The notes: generated from the sequence alone by a model not told the origin. A DNA stretch of 64,000 nucleotides from Geosiphon pyriformis (GCA_016748015.1 JAAOMT010000664.1:1364756-1428755), one strand, 5' to 3'; counted from the first letter of the stretch, positions 11,346 through 23,825 are shown. Made by a program: numbers and translations.

Positions 11346-14300
11346 CCTGGACCGCCTATTATGCCTTACGTAGATTATTTTAATAGTTAGACATATTAGC
11401 TCTCAAATTTCAGTCAGAATGGAAGCTTTTTCTCTTATTATTGTTCTCAAAAACAAAAGCAAGTTTCATAATGCTTGTTGGCTTTTTTAATTTAGTTTAT
11501 TCTTAATTAACGAATAAATTTGCTAGCTATTAAATCATTGTTTTGATGAGAAGCTCTATATATATATATTAATATTTGAGCGAAAAACATCCACTTTTAC
11601 TGAATTGAAGGGTTTCAATAATTTTGCAAATTTATTGAAAAATTTTCAATATTTAATTGAGAATATTCTGTTCCTAACACTATTCGTCATGATCGGATGA
11701 AAAATTTTTCAATTTATAACTGACTGTCTTAAAAAAAATATAATAGTGCTAGGAGCAAAGGCTATTGCAAAAAAATAGAGGTGATTTTTCTTCAATCACT
11801 TTAAACTGCATATTTAATGTAACGAGGATGGTAACCCTTTTGCAAAAGAAGTTTATTCAACTTCAGTTTTTAAAAACAAAAAAATTGTAGAGTATTTAAA
11901 TTTGCAAAATTAAATAAATTCAAATTATCTCCTAAAACTGTATTATTGACAAAACAATGATCTAAAACTCCATTAATAAAACCAAAAATAAGAATATTTT
12001 TAAAAAGCAGTTGAAATTTTTTATGATTTAAGTAAATATTAATGAATAAATTATAATTATTTTAAATCTACAATTTTAAAAAACAAACAAACATGTACAT
12101 TATAAAAAAAAACTTTTTTTCTTTTTTATAAAATTACGTTTATATGTATATATTTTCTCTAAAAAAAATTAATTATGATACACAGTAAAATGATTATTTC
12201 TTAGAGAAATTTATTAATTTAATAACAAAATTCATAAAAATGAGATTATAAAACTTTAGCCAAATATTATACATAAGTAAAATTTGATTAAAGGAATTTT
12301 TTTGATGTGAATATTTAAAAATCAATTTATTGAATTTATTTTGAATGTAAATATTAAAAAAAATCTTTGCCAATTTTAAATATATAGATAATATGCAAAT
12401 CAAAATTTACAAAAAACAATTTCTTCAAAATGTTTTTGATTTGCATATGCCAAATATATTAAAAAAATAAGATTTCTAAAATGTGTTACCAGTTTTAACT
12501 TATAAGTTACAGGATTAACCTGATAAGTTATTTAAAATAGTCTGAGTTTTTTATATTCTAACTTATCACAAAGTCGAGTTGTTTTAATGTTGTATTGCAA
12601 AAGCCAAATTTTATTATCTATTTCAAATTTAGATGTTTCTTAATATCATTTATCCACTTTTTTGTATTTATTAATACCATTTTCAAGCTTACAAATTAGC
12701 TCCTTCTAAATTTCTTTAATTTTAATGATGAATTTTTTAGCAACAGAGTTAACTGATTCTTTGACCATAGAAGTATTAAATCAAAAATTTTATCTGTAAT
12801 ATGTAACAAATAATGTCATTATAATTAAAGTTTAAAATATGTTATTATATGCAAATTTCATTCAAAAAACCATGCAATTTAACAATATTTTAAAAACCAA
12901 TTAAGTTAATTTCTTTATAATTATATTTTTTAAGCATAGAAAAAAATAAGCTATCTTAGTTAAATAATTTATTATTATTAAAACTGCATTTTTTCTAAAT
13001 CTAAATATATTTATATGAAATCTATAAAAATTGATTTCCAAAGCCATTTTAAAATAGACAGAAGTTAAAACAAATCAAAAAGCAGATAACAAAAAAGTTT
13101 AAACCGAAAACAAATATTACATAATTTTGTATATATTTTTAAAAATTTCTTTTGCTGTGGCTGCCAAACATTTTTAGCAACTAATTCAAAGATTTTACCA
13201 ACTCCAAAATGCTTAAAAAGTAGAATATTATAATTGTTATTCAAATTTACAATTATTTCAAATATAAATTTATTAATGTATCTATATTTTATAATAAATA
13301 AAATAGAATTTGAAATGTTATTAATAATTTTTCAGCAAATTTATTAATACTTGTAGCTTGTTAATTGCTTCAAAAAGCTTTAAAATAACACAATAATTTA
13401 TCATTGCTTAGCTTTGAGTTATATAGTTTTTTGTTGATCATAAATTTTATCATCTTTTTAGATTTAAATTTCAAATAATATAAAAAAATATCTGTTTTGT
13501 TCTATAATAAACTGGAATAATAAATTATTAAGCTTAATACTAATAAAATTCTAAAAAATTTTATGATTACAAAAAACAATAATTAGATATTAAATGCCAA
13601 CAAAATTATAATATTATTGCTCGAAAATGACAATAATTGTCAACAGTTTCTTATTAAAAATCTATAATTAATTCTTTAAACAAAAAATTTACTCAAATAG
13701 AAAACATTTAAATATAATTGATTATTATTTTTTTGGTTGTAATAAATAGCTTCAAAAACAAAATCCAAAATATTAGTTTTAATAATATATAATTTAACAA
13801 AATTAATATAAATTAATATAAAAACAAAAATAAAAACTTGTTTTAAAAATTTAAATATATTATTAGTTTGTAATAATCATATTGATAGGTTTTTATCTTG
13901 TTATAGTAGTTAATAATATTACTATATTTGAATAAGTTTTAATAAACTGTGAATAAAAATTAGCAAATTTAAAAAAAATTAATATCTTTACCAAATAGAA
14001 TATTCTCCAATTTAAAATTGTTTAAAATTCATCTAAATATCTTTAAAAGAGATAATATATCCAAAAAATTTAATTTAAAATTGGTTGAATGCATATTTTT
14101 TATAACTTATATTGTTATAAGTGTTTTTAACTGCTTTAATATTAAATATCTAAAAAAGACGTTATTTTCTTAACAATAAGTATTAAGATTTTTATTAAAG
14201 ATCTAAAATGATAAATAAAACTTTTTTTCTAATTTTTTTCTATGTATTTACAAAGAATCTTTAATTTCAGTTCTAAAAAGTTGTCAATTGGATCAAAATA

Positions 14301-16165
14301 ATATTTTACTTTTTACAATTTAATTAAAAAAATATACAAACAATTCTTTAACAATAGATTATTTTATTTTTTATTAAACATGTTAACTATTCTTTATATT
14401 TAACTAATAATTAAAAATTATTAAAAAATTCTAATTTATTTTTTTATTAATATACTAAAAACAGTTTTAATAAACAAATCTTTTTTAAAAATTTTAAATG
14501 TATTTAAAAAAGTTTAATACTATATGGTTTTTAATTAATTAATAGATTATACAATTATAATTAAGATAATTTATAAATAATAATATAATATAAACTTTTA
14601 ACAATATTAAAAATAATTTTTTCTTAATGCTTGATAATATTAAAAATTAGCCATTGGGTTTTTTGACTAATATTTTCTAAAATAATAAGATATTTGCTAA
14701 TAATTTTTAATAATATAAAATACTGTTTTTGATAATATAATATTAAATTATATTGCAAAATTTTTATAAATAGAGCAAAAAAATACATTTAAGTTAATTG
14801 ATACTTCTATAATTATATTAAAACTAAAATTTAGCAGTTAATTTTAATAATACAACTAAAACCAAATACAGAATTAGATATTAAATAATAATTTTTATTA
14901 AAAATAGTACTTTTACAAAACATCTGACAAAACAAAAAATCTAATATTAAATTGTTAAAAAATTTTGAACTCAAAACTAGAATAAAAATTTGCTTTAGTA
15001 AAATTTTAAATACTAAGTCTAAAAACTAAAATGTTTAAATATATAGTTTTTATTGTATTTAAACTTATTTGTTTATTAATGAGACTGCCAAAATTTTTTT
15101 ACTTTTTTCACTAGAATTAACAAAAAATATGGCCAATTTTTTTTTAATATAAACAAAAATTATTAGATTGTTAAAATTTTTCTGCTTTTATAAATGATTT
15201 GTAATAAGTCATATTAATTTGTAATGTTTTATTTCAAAATACAACTAATAGTTAACTGTTTACAAAAATTAAACAAATATAAAATTATTACTTTTAACAA
15301 TATTTAAAAAGTTATTTATTATAATAAACTCTATTTCTAATAATTTTATTTAATATATTAGCATTAATAAGATTAACAAATAATCTTGAATATTATTACA
15401 CAATTCAAAACAAAATTGGTCAACTAATGCTTTTTTTCTCCAATTAAAATTACATGTAAACTGCCAAAATTTTATATTACATATTGTAGCAATCTAATTT
15501 TTTTGTCAGAAATAATATAATTGGTTGGCTGGCTAAGACTTAAGCTTTTTTGTATCTTCTTATTTTAAATTTTCAAAGAATTTTTATACAATAAAAAAGA
15601 TTTCTTAATTAACAACACTAACTAAATAAAAACTGTTTCTTAACTAATTTACAAATTAATCCAACTTGACTTGTATTATCTGAATAACAATAAAATTAAA
15701 GTTGAACAATAAGTTATATCTTATTTATAAAATCTTAAAATTTAAGAACAATTATCATCAAACTTTTCAGATAAGCTAATTTTTAATTTATAAGTAGTAG
15801 TTCGAAGTGGAATAGCTTAAACATGTTGTAGTTATAAGAAGATATTCTTAGCTAGATGTTTTTTTTGGTTAACTACTTACAGTATTTAACAATTTTAACA
15901 AGATTAATTGTTTTTAAAACATGATTAAGAATTAAATTGTTATGAATTATGCAAATTGGCAAAAAAAGATAAATAGACAATCAAGTTGGAAACCAAAAAA
16001 AATAGTATAAACAATTTAATTTACTTAAAAAATTAAAACCAAATCTGACTGGTCTTTTTATTTATACTCAAAAAATTATAGATTTATTGCTAACCAAATT
16101 AGCAAGCTGATTTACAAATGTTTTAAAATAGTTAGAATTTCTCTGATCGATCATTTCTTTTTAAA
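11346..16165. other. Spacer and long A+T island
   Basis: Up to about 11880 the composition is moderate with no gene seen. From about 11880 the sequence is dominated by A and T runs, with stops in every frame. The open frame at 12194-12403 is low-complexity. By analogy with the delimited insertion at 27252-33966 this island may be an old, decayed element, but no ends or coding remnants were recognised here. Confidence 0.5.
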
Positions 16166-16395
16166 ACCTGGGAAATATTCATGCAAACTTGGAAATTCAG
16201 AAAAGTGCTAACTGTATAAATAATAGCAAACTCGAGAAATATTGATGGAGAACTTGGGAAATAATGAGGGATTCGAGAAATTCAAAATGCAAACACAAGA
16301 AATATCAATTGCAGACTGTGTAAATAATAACGAAATTGGGGAAAAATTAATAGCAACTTATGTAAATATCTCTGTAAATAATGACAGATTTGGAC
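16166..16395 (+). repeat. Degenerate 19-24-base minisatellite, about 10 units
   Basis: Successive units are variants of ACTTGGGAAATATTGATGG-CAA: acctgggaaatattcatg, acttggaaattcag, actgtataaataatag, actcgagaaatattgatg, acttgggaaataatgag, attcgagaaattc and so on up to the GATTTGG at about 16395. Unit length drifts between 19 and 24 bases and identity is modest. The block stands out as higher in G+C than the island on either side. Confidence 0.65.
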
Positions 16396-17228
16396 CAAAT
16401 AATTAATTTAAAATTTCAGTTATAAAACTTTAATTTAAAAAAAACTTAATTGTTAAAGACAAAAATTTTTTAATAATTATGAAATTTAATTATATTAATT
16501 AAATATACTCTTGCAATGGATTTCCAACTTAAAATATTTTTTTCTTATTTGTTTATTTGTTTATTTATTTATTTTAATTATATATATTAATTACTTGATT
16601 TTTAAAATTAATTATTAATTTGAATATTAACTTAATTAATAATTGATCTAATTATTAATTTGGTTATTTACTTTTTTTTATTATAGAAATAAAAAGGATT
16701 TTAAACTGTAAAAAAAAATTTTTAAATGTATATTAAATTTTTTTTATAAATATATATACATTTGTTTGTTCAAATTTTTAATAATAAAAAAACCATAAAA
16801 CTTTTTATAATAATACATTATTTATCAATCTTAAAAATTAAATCAAAAAGATAAAAAATTATTTATTTAAATTATTAATAATATTATTTTAATATTAATT
16901 CATAAATTAAATAAAATAAACCTGAAATAATAATGAGTTGTCAAATATTAATTCAATAAAATAATAATACTTTAATAACTGACTAAATTTTCCATGAAAA
17001 AAACAAATTGTCATAATATTTGAATCTGCCAAGCTGTACATTTACTATTCTTGAATTTATAATTTTTTTTTTTGGTAAAGATAGCATCGATTCAAATTCA
17101 TTACCTGACTACTACCATCCCTTCTTCCAGCACCAGAAAGCTAAAAATTTCATTTTTTTTTTACTAATTCATTCTATCAGTATGGGTAATGAAAAAGCTA
17201 AACTGATTTGTGCTCTCTGAAGTAAATC
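16396..17228. other. A+T-rich spacer
   Basis: This is an A+T-rich stretch leading to the 3' end of the cofactor-carrier gene. The open frame at 17020-17220 has no recognisable features and lies in the probable 3' untranslated region of its neighbour. Confidence 0.4.
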
Positions 17229-17729
17229 TTAAGTATTCGTCAAGAAAGGTAAGAGAGACTTAAGAAAATTTAAACTTTGTTGATATAAACCTGGATTCAG
17301 AGATTCTCGTGGACCGGCTATGTTAAGTACGTTTATGTTGTTACTTTTTACCCATTCAATTATGGAATCAAAATCCTGTTGTTTTGAAAGGTCAATAATT
17401 AAATAAGGCATTCTCTTCTCTTGGACTTCTTTAATGGTTAAATTGGTTCCACCGGTAATTGCCTCAGGTGAAGGTATATTAGGAAGAAGAATTAATGTCC
17501 CATCAGAATCTTTTACGTTTAGTTTTGTCCTTTCGCTAAAATTGCTACTAGTTGTTTCATTTAATGAATATTTCTCAGGAATGCTAGTGCCTAATTCTGC
17601 TAAGCGACCCTTAGGGCACCATCCTCCATGCGGGATTTTTAATTCGATCGCAGCATCTAAGGCTGCACGATCTACTCCCGTTTGTCCGCCTGAAACAACC
17701 TTTTCAATCATCGAAGGCTTGATTTCCAA
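17229..17729 (-). CDS. Putative molybdenum cofactor carrier (YpsA-like, bacterial type)
   Basis: A single uninterrupted frame of 166 codons. Motifs in order: SGGQTGVD (13-20), GGWCPKGR (35-42), a conserved SERTKLNVKDSDGTLIL stretch (65-81), GGT (93-95) and LNIAGPRES (135-143). These mark the 'putative molybdenum carrier' family of the YpsA/SLOG Rossmann-like fold, which binds nucleotide-type ligands or molybdenum cofactor. Full length for the family, with every recognised motif present. It has no intron, unlike its neighbours in this window, and the family is best known from bacteria, so ancient transfer from a bacterium is likely but not proven. The start was set at the first ATG; M7 would also leave the domain intact. 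Whether it handles molybdenum cofactor in the fungus is unknown. Confidence 0.88.
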   Translation of the reverse strand: MEIKPSMIEKVVSGGQTGVDRAALDAAIELKIPHGGWCPKGRLAELGTSIPEKYSLNETTSSNFSERTKLNVKDSDGTLILLPNIPSPEAITGGTNLTIKEVQEKRMPYLIIDLSKQQDFDSIIEWVKSNNINVLNIAGPRESLNPGLYQQSLNFLKSLLPFLTNT

Positions 17730-18329
17730 AATTTAATAGTAGTCACAGTATGTTAAAATTTGGTTTTCAAGAGGCCGGGGAATTAAAGAGTTTAAGAATT
17801 TTCCAATGAAATATCTTTGAGAAAAAGGGCTTATTAATAAGCATATATTGTGGCTTATACTTTTTTTTTATAGCTTTGTACCACCAATCTCAATTTAGGT
17901 AATAAATTCCATCATTGTGATATATAATATGTGTTTGACTCTGATCCCAAAACTTTGAAACAATTGAAATGAATTTAATTTCCATCAAATTTCTATAATT
18001 TTTTTGCTCAAACGAGAAAAAAATTTTAAAATAAAATTCATTTGGGTTTTTTGAAAAGCTATCCACGTACCCTAATTTCATTCTTTGTCTTGGTAAAGAA
18101 AACTTGAGCCAACGTTGCAGAATTATAATATTATTTAGGTGTGGGGTAGATTAAATATTTTGTAAAGTTTCTAAAGTTGTAAATCCTTATTGTACCTTAT
18201 TTTCATTTTAGAACAGTTTCATAAATAAAAATCATGATATCTCTATCAATTATTGAAAGGAATCATTGTTTAAAAGAAAATTTTTATTTTTCTCAAATCT
18301 TCTTAGATAAAAGTGTGTAATGACTTATT
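17730..18329. other. Intergenic, upstream of the cofactor-carrier gene
   Basis: A minus-strand frame at 17890-18081 (63 codons, containing FWDQSQTHIIYHNDGIYYLN) has protein-like residue use but no recognised family; it could be a scrap or chance. No promoter motif could be assigned. Confidence 0.3.
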
Positions 18330-18706
18330 TCAGAAAAAATTCAAAATTTCACTATCTGAATAATCTTTAAAGGAACTCAAATTGTTTGCCTTCTTCTTAA
18401 GTACACTGTAAATTTCTAATTCATCTACATTGAACGATATTGGCGTATAATCACCCAAAAGATTTGGTTCAAAATATTTTTGCTCATACCAGCATGATGA
18501 ATCAATGTTACAATTGTCACCAAAGTATAAATCTAGACTAGATGTAAAGTCACCGACTGAATAATTCCCATATAGACCTCTCGCCTGCTTGGAAAATTTG
18601 ATGTCTGTTCCATTACCAAATGTAAATATAAATATATCTGGGGTATATTCGTAGTTTTGCTTAGATTCTTCACGTCTATTAGTCCAAATACTGGTATAAT
18701 AGCCTA
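18330..18706 (-). CDS. C-terminal TLDc exon of a divergent gene (partial)
   Basis: Beginning after an acceptor (TTATAG at 18707-18708), the minus frame stays open for 125 codons to a TGA at 18330-18332. It reads GYYTSIW, FIFTFGNGTDIKFSK, DLYFGDNCNIDSSCWYEQ and FNVDELEIYSVLKK, which follow the second half of a TLDc domain (compare GGFNP..W, SFIFSLGDD, GPYFG and NFSVEEYEVFQI in the near-identical copies). It is clearly a different subfamily from those copies. The matching upstream exons were not found: the sequence immediately beyond carries a BTB-BACK pseudogene on the other strand. It is therefore either the surviving tail of a broken gene or the last exon of one whose remaining exons are unrecognised. 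Confidence 0.6.
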
Positions 18707-19058
18707 CTATAATAGAGAAAATTCTGTATCAATTAAATAATCTTGTTGAGAAGAAAAAAAATTTTTTTTTTTGAACACATTTCAGGAACCTCAGTTTAAG
18801 TATATCAGAAGTTAAGAGGCACAAACTTTTTAGAATAGAAATAAAATGAACAAAAGAAAAAAACTCCCACGTTAGATTATTTCAATATTTTTTTTACTTT
18901 CTATAATATCCATTTTAACATGGTTAAATTTTAGTAGTAAACTTTAGGGTGCTTTTAAAAAAGCTCGAATGATTATGATATAGTTACTGAGATAGGGGAA
19001 AATTCACAGATTAAAAAGTTTCATACACTCTTTTATCCTAGGCTCACATTCAACCTGT
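18707..19058. other. Spacer between opposed TLDc and BTB fragments
   Basis: A+T-rich sequence between the minus-strand TLDc exon and the plus-strand pseudogene. Upstream exons of the TLDc gene were searched for by eye here and none was found. Confidence 0.35.
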
Positions 19059-20020
19059 TTTAGAAGCGCATTTTCAAAGAATCTCCTAGCAAAAGTGTGA
19101 TATGTCAATACTCAAAAATATTGAATATTATCCGGAGATTATTCTCAAGTGAGTTTTTCTTTAAAGCATAGTAAAATACTTTTTTAAAAAATTTTGAAAA
19201 TAAATATTTTAAATTCAGTATAGAAATATCTATGCTAAATCTGTAAATTTAGATCAATAACTTGTCGTCACCGACGAAACTTGTGATTCATGAATTAATC
19301 GGCTACAGCCAACACCATCTCATAAAGAAAAAATTGAAATGGTTATAAAAACATCTTCCAATCATAAAAATGTGGAAGTTTACGCTTAAAAAAATTACTG
19401 AAAAACTACATCTGGTTTTCAAATCAACTGACTTACCTTCATTAAAAGAATCAATTTTGTTTCTTTAATCAAAAGAGGAGATCTTGAAATTGAGTTTTTA
19501 GAATTTTTGATAAAAATGGTGCATTGGGAAAAACTTTGTGAACTGGACTACAACCGATTTTTTCGCTCTTAAAAAGACACTTCCCGATATTTATGTTAAT
19601 CAAAATACCTTTACATCTCTAGGGTTTAAATTCTTCAAATTTGATTTTGTATTTATCTTCTTCAATAAGTAATGATAGGGACGATTATTTTGATCAAGTG
19701 ATGCCATATAAAAAAAATATTATCCAAGGAATTAAAGAAGAAATATGTGTATACCATCTTAAGATTACATCTCAATCACCGATCCATATTCTTTTACCTT
19801 AGAATGGTATCATTGATTCTGAAAATATTATCAAATATCGCCATATAAATCTCATCAATTCATTGATAGATAAGAATGATGCTGCAGTTTATATTATAAA
19901 TCACCCTAAACCTTTAAATTTTTGTAGTGAGGAAGCTATTGGTTAGATATTTTCAAAATCTATAAGGAAATCAGATAAAAACTGTTGTTATAGCTATGAT
20001 AAACGGAACAGGAAAAAAAA
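19059..20020 (+). pseudogene. Decayed BTB-BACK-TLDc gene
   Basis: Pieces in the family order are seen on + with frameshifts and stops between them: FRSAFSKNLLAK (from 19059), NIEYYPEIILK just before a former exon-1 donor (about 19120-19150), VVTDE/LVIHELIGY (about 19262-19310), then NWTTTDFFALKKTLPDIY (about 19540-19590, BACK), MPYKKNIIQGIKEE (about 19703-19745), IIDSENIIKYRHINLINSLI (about 19810-19870) and TVVIAMINGTGK (about 19980-20015, start of TLDc). The corresponding pieces in copy 1 are FEIILR, LVTADELILENIIDHLED, YWTDENFNAF, VKPFARILPGTLYEDLL and ATISVIKVKGTG. Much older than the four near-identical copies. Confidence 0.7.
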
Positions 20021-20805
20021 ATTGTTAGACAGTATAATCTATATACAGTACTATTATCATTTTAAATTCTTTGAATTAAAATTTCAATAACTCTGTTCAA
20101 ATTTTTCCGGATTCCTATATACTTTTATAAAAAATCTGATTAGGCTTATGATTCAAAGTGGAAGAAACCACTATATATATTAAATCCTAAATAATATTTT
20201 TCGAAACTTGCGAAAACTTTTAAATATTTAATCCTTTAACCTTTAACCTTTAACCTTTAACTAGTTCTATCAAAAAGATAATTTTTCGTGATTGAGAATC
20301 ATTTCTTAAAAAAATCTTGAATTTTATCCAAAAAATTTTAAAGTTTAAGATATAAGATATAAAATATAATATAATATAATATTAAATTCGAAAAAAAGTT
20401 AAAGTATTAATATAATTTTTTTTCATTATATGATTTTGTAAAATCACTATAACTATTAAAAAAAAAAAAAAAATAAACGATGAAAATTTAAAATTTTATT
20501 CAAAAAAGCTAAAAAAAAAAAAAACTACAAACTTTTAAATTTTATTTCAAATATTAAAATTCAATTTTTCTCTTCTTCTTTTAAATCTTTATTCCAAGAA
20601 TGGATAAGAATGAGTCAAGTGATTTGCCCTCTTTAAGGTTTGAAAAGGTATCACAATTGAATTATATATATATATATAGATATCACAATTGAATTATATA
20701 TATATATATAGATATCACACTGTATGTAATCCACAATATCCTTTCAAAATCTTTTTTTTTAAAAAATTGGAGTTGTACCATTATGTTTCTGCTAATAGTA
20801 AACAC
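20021..20805. other. Spacer with short tandem repeats
   Basis: It contains four units of CCTTTAA (about 20230-20263) and a direct duplication of about 42 bases at 20648-20717, each unit holding TATCACAATTGAATTATAT followed by a TA run and AGA. Poly-A runs are frequent. No gene was seen. Confidence 0.5.
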
Positions 20806-22318
20806 TTAATCGGGAAGTTCAAAGGTTTCCAGTGTAAGATTTCTACAATCTCCAAACGTAGTTCCAAAATAAGGACCAAAGTTTGCTGAAGGGTTTAATC
20901 CATCTGTTCCGGAATTGCAATTCTGAAAGCCAAATATTGTTATTGTTAAAAAAATGAATGTTCCAAATTTAAAACTCTATTGTTTTCAATTATAACCTGA
21001 TTCTCCCCGAATTTTCCATTTTTATTGAAAAATCCTGGACATTTGTAGAGTGCATATGAGTTGGAATAAGAAGGTATTTCATCACAATCACAATCAATAT
21101 CTGATATCCAAAACTCTGTTTCAGCATGTGCATATCGCCTATAATTCAAAAAGTCTCTTTTGGGAAATTGAGGAACGAAGTCATTTCTATTTGTAATGCG
21201 GTATATCGTGAGTCCATCCTTGTTAAAATTTAATGCTTTCGCATGTTTCTCATCCCCAACTCTAGGTTGTCCGAAAGTTAAAAGAGTAACTTTCATCGGT
21301 CGATCAGGGATATAAATATTGAGAATTTCCCGGATCTCAGAAGATACCAACGCCATAGCAGCAATTTGGGCATATGCTAAGAAATATTAAATATAGGAGA
21401 CCCAAAATTATTTCAAAAATCGAGTTGGGATTTTTTGGATTTTTTTGAATTTTTTTTTTTTTCAAACTTTACCTCCACCAATTCCATGACCAATTAAATA
21501 AAAATTAAAACCCTCGCCTTTGGTAACAGTGGAATTGGCTAAACTAATCACTGCATTAATAATTTTTAGCATGACAGGCGAATCTTTGCCGTCAACTGAT
21601 TCAAATTCTTTAGCCCATCTTTCATCCAAGCTCGAACCTGTTTTATATTGTTTTAAAATAAATTTCTCCTTTTCCCACTGTTTACGAGTCATTTCTAAGC
21701 CTAATTATTTTGGTTTTCAAGATAAAAAATAATCCTAAATTCAAAACGAAATAGGCATAAAGAGAAATATCAGAAAAAAAATTATTAAAAAGTTCTAAAT
21801 ACCTCGAAAATATCCTACCATCATTTTTTTATACTTTTCATAAAATACATCGCCTAAAAATTAAAATGAAACAAAATAAGTTTTATATATATATATATAT
21901 ATTAAAAAAAATTTTATCACGTATACGTACAAATAAAATGTTTAGCAACATATAAGTTGTCCTCTATTGGTCTACAATATGGAATATTGGCCATCTGAGC
22001 AAAGTATTCCAAAGATTCAACGAGAACGGAATCAGTAACAAGGGTTTTTGGAGGAGAATTTTTTATCTTTCTTCCAAATCCTTCTGTTGAACGAACGAGT
22101 AACTTATTTAAAGAAAAATTATTATTTCCTAGAGATTCATTATGAAAAAATTTTTTTTCTTGACTATATGTTGAAATAGTAAAAGATTGTTTTATAGCTG
22201 AAACATTTTGAACCATTCGAAAATTTATGCAATATAATAACCAAAATAAATTGATTAAAAAACTTTGATGAGAAAAATAACATGAATTAAACAACATTTG
22301 TGAAATATTTTCCTTCAA
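20806..22318 (-). CDS. Class 3 lipase-like protein lacking catalytic Ser and His (5 exons)
   Basis: Exons, in transcript order: 22318-21931, 21853-21803, 21700-21473, 21376-20997 and 20922-20806, giving 387 residues with phases that all match. A hydrophobic segment near residues 20-32 suggests secretion or anchoring. Motifs: ANIPYCR (exon 1), VGYFRG (143-147), the elbow IGHGIGGAYAQIAA, TFGQPRVGD, ITNRNDFVPQFP with the probable catalytic Asp288, and NFGPYFG at the end. The elbow reads G217-H-G-I-G221, so Gly219 replaces serine. The position of the catalytic histidine in the 5.4-kb paralogue (His360) is Asn363 here. The exon-intron layout is the same as in the 5.4-kb gene: four introns at matching places. 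Well-kept splice sites and frames argue against simple decay. It is most likely a pseudo-enzyme; function unknown. Confidence 0.83.
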
Positions 22319-23665
22319 AGCTAATAAAAACTAAATAATGTAAGGCCTTAAAATCTTTTGAATTTCAATATTAGTTTTTTAATTTTTTTATTTTATCATT
22401 TCTGTTTGCCAAATGAGATAAGTAATCCAAAATATTTGAGAGTATAATTTAATATATACATGGTGACTTTGGTTATACTCAAAAGATAGATAATCCGAGG
22501 ATCAGTAAAACTCGGATTATAGTTTAAAAAATTTTTAATAAATAATAATTAAAAAATTTTCCCTAATCCAATCCAAAATAAGATAATAATTCATTTTTTT
22601 TTTTGTGAATAAATGTACTTTACTTTAAATATTTTATAAAAATTTATTTATTTTAATAAACAAATTTATTTAAATAATTGTAAAAATCATTAAATTTGTA
22701 TTTTTTTTTTTTTTTTTTTACCAATTTACTTTCCAATAAATAAATTATAACAAAAATAATAAATATTAATACATACATTTGAAACTCAAAAAATAAAAAT
22801 ATATTAAAACTTAAATTAAAAATAAATTGAATTTATTAAAAACTTTATTTTTTTATTATTATTATTATAAATTCTATTAATTTTTAATAAACTTTATAAT
22901 TTTAACTTTATTATGTATTATAATAATATTAACATTTTAAAAAATTTTTTTTACTATATATATAATAATTTTATAAAATACTAGTTTTAATAATTATATT
23001 ATCAAAAAAATTTTAAATATTATTATAAATAATCTTTAAATAATATTCGAAATTTTAAGATTAAAATAAAAAAAAATTTAATTATTAACTTAAAAAACTT
23101 AATTAATAATTTTAAAAAACTGTATAACCAAAAAATAATTAACAAATTTGTATTGAATTTATTATAAAAAGCAATAATCTTTTTATTTAAAAAATTCAAA
23201 CACTATTTTTTTTACAAAAACTAGCCAGCAAGCAAAAACAGTACTAATTATCTTAACATATTGCTATAAATTAACAAATTTTAAAGATTTTTTTAAAAAC
23301 ACAAAAAATTTTTAATTTTATTATAACAATGTTTAAAAAAATATTTTACAGAATTACAATAAAAGAAAAAAGACCAAAAACAACGATTATTAAAATTTTT
23401 GCAATCTTAAAAGAAAAAACTAGCAAACTTAATTTTAATATTAATATGTAAAAAGGTCTAAAATACAAATTATATACAAAAAAATTCAAAATTGTTTTTA
23501 AAAACCAGGTTTAAAACTAATAAAACAATAAACAAATTAAAACATAGTTTTATCATAAGCTATTTTGATTCTTGTAATTTTACTAATCATTAGAGTAAAG
23601 ACTATCCACGTAAAAAAATTTAAAAATTAGTAAAAATTTTCAAAGTATTCTTTTATTTTATTAGT
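22319..23665. other. A+T island
   Basis: After about 200 bases of ordinary spacer the sequence becomes extremely A+T-rich from about 22520 to 23650, with no open frame of interest. No remnant was recognised. Confidence 0.5.
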
Positions 23666-23764
23666 CTACACTTCATACCAAGGACTATCCTCATCTAACT
23701 TATAAAAGTCTTTGCCAAATTGTTCTACATCCGAATAACTTGACATTTGGGCATCGCGGTTATG
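23666..23764 (-). other. Short coding-like remnant next to BTB-TLDc copy 2
   Basis: The minus frame reads HNRDAQMSSYSDVEQFGKDF then YKLDEDSPWYEV and a TAG at 23666-23668. It has clear protein-like composition in an A+T-rich setting, and may be the C-terminal end of a lost gene or element. No family is recognised. Confidence 0.3.
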
Positions 23765-23825
23765 TCTACCTATCTTTTAATTAGTTAAAGTTGTATAAAG
23801 AAACATAAATAAAATAAAAGCAAAT

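Noticed and set aside
12194-12403. 69-codon minus frame
   Set aside because: Low-complexity A+T translation without any family feature.
17434-17736. 100-codon + frame
   Set aside because: It is the opposite-strand shadow of the cofactor-carrier gene, whose motifs are clear on the minus strand.
20230-20263. (CCTTTAA)n as an interstitial telomere repeat
   Set aside because: Fungal telomeres are normally TTAGGG-like; this unit does not match and there are only four copies.
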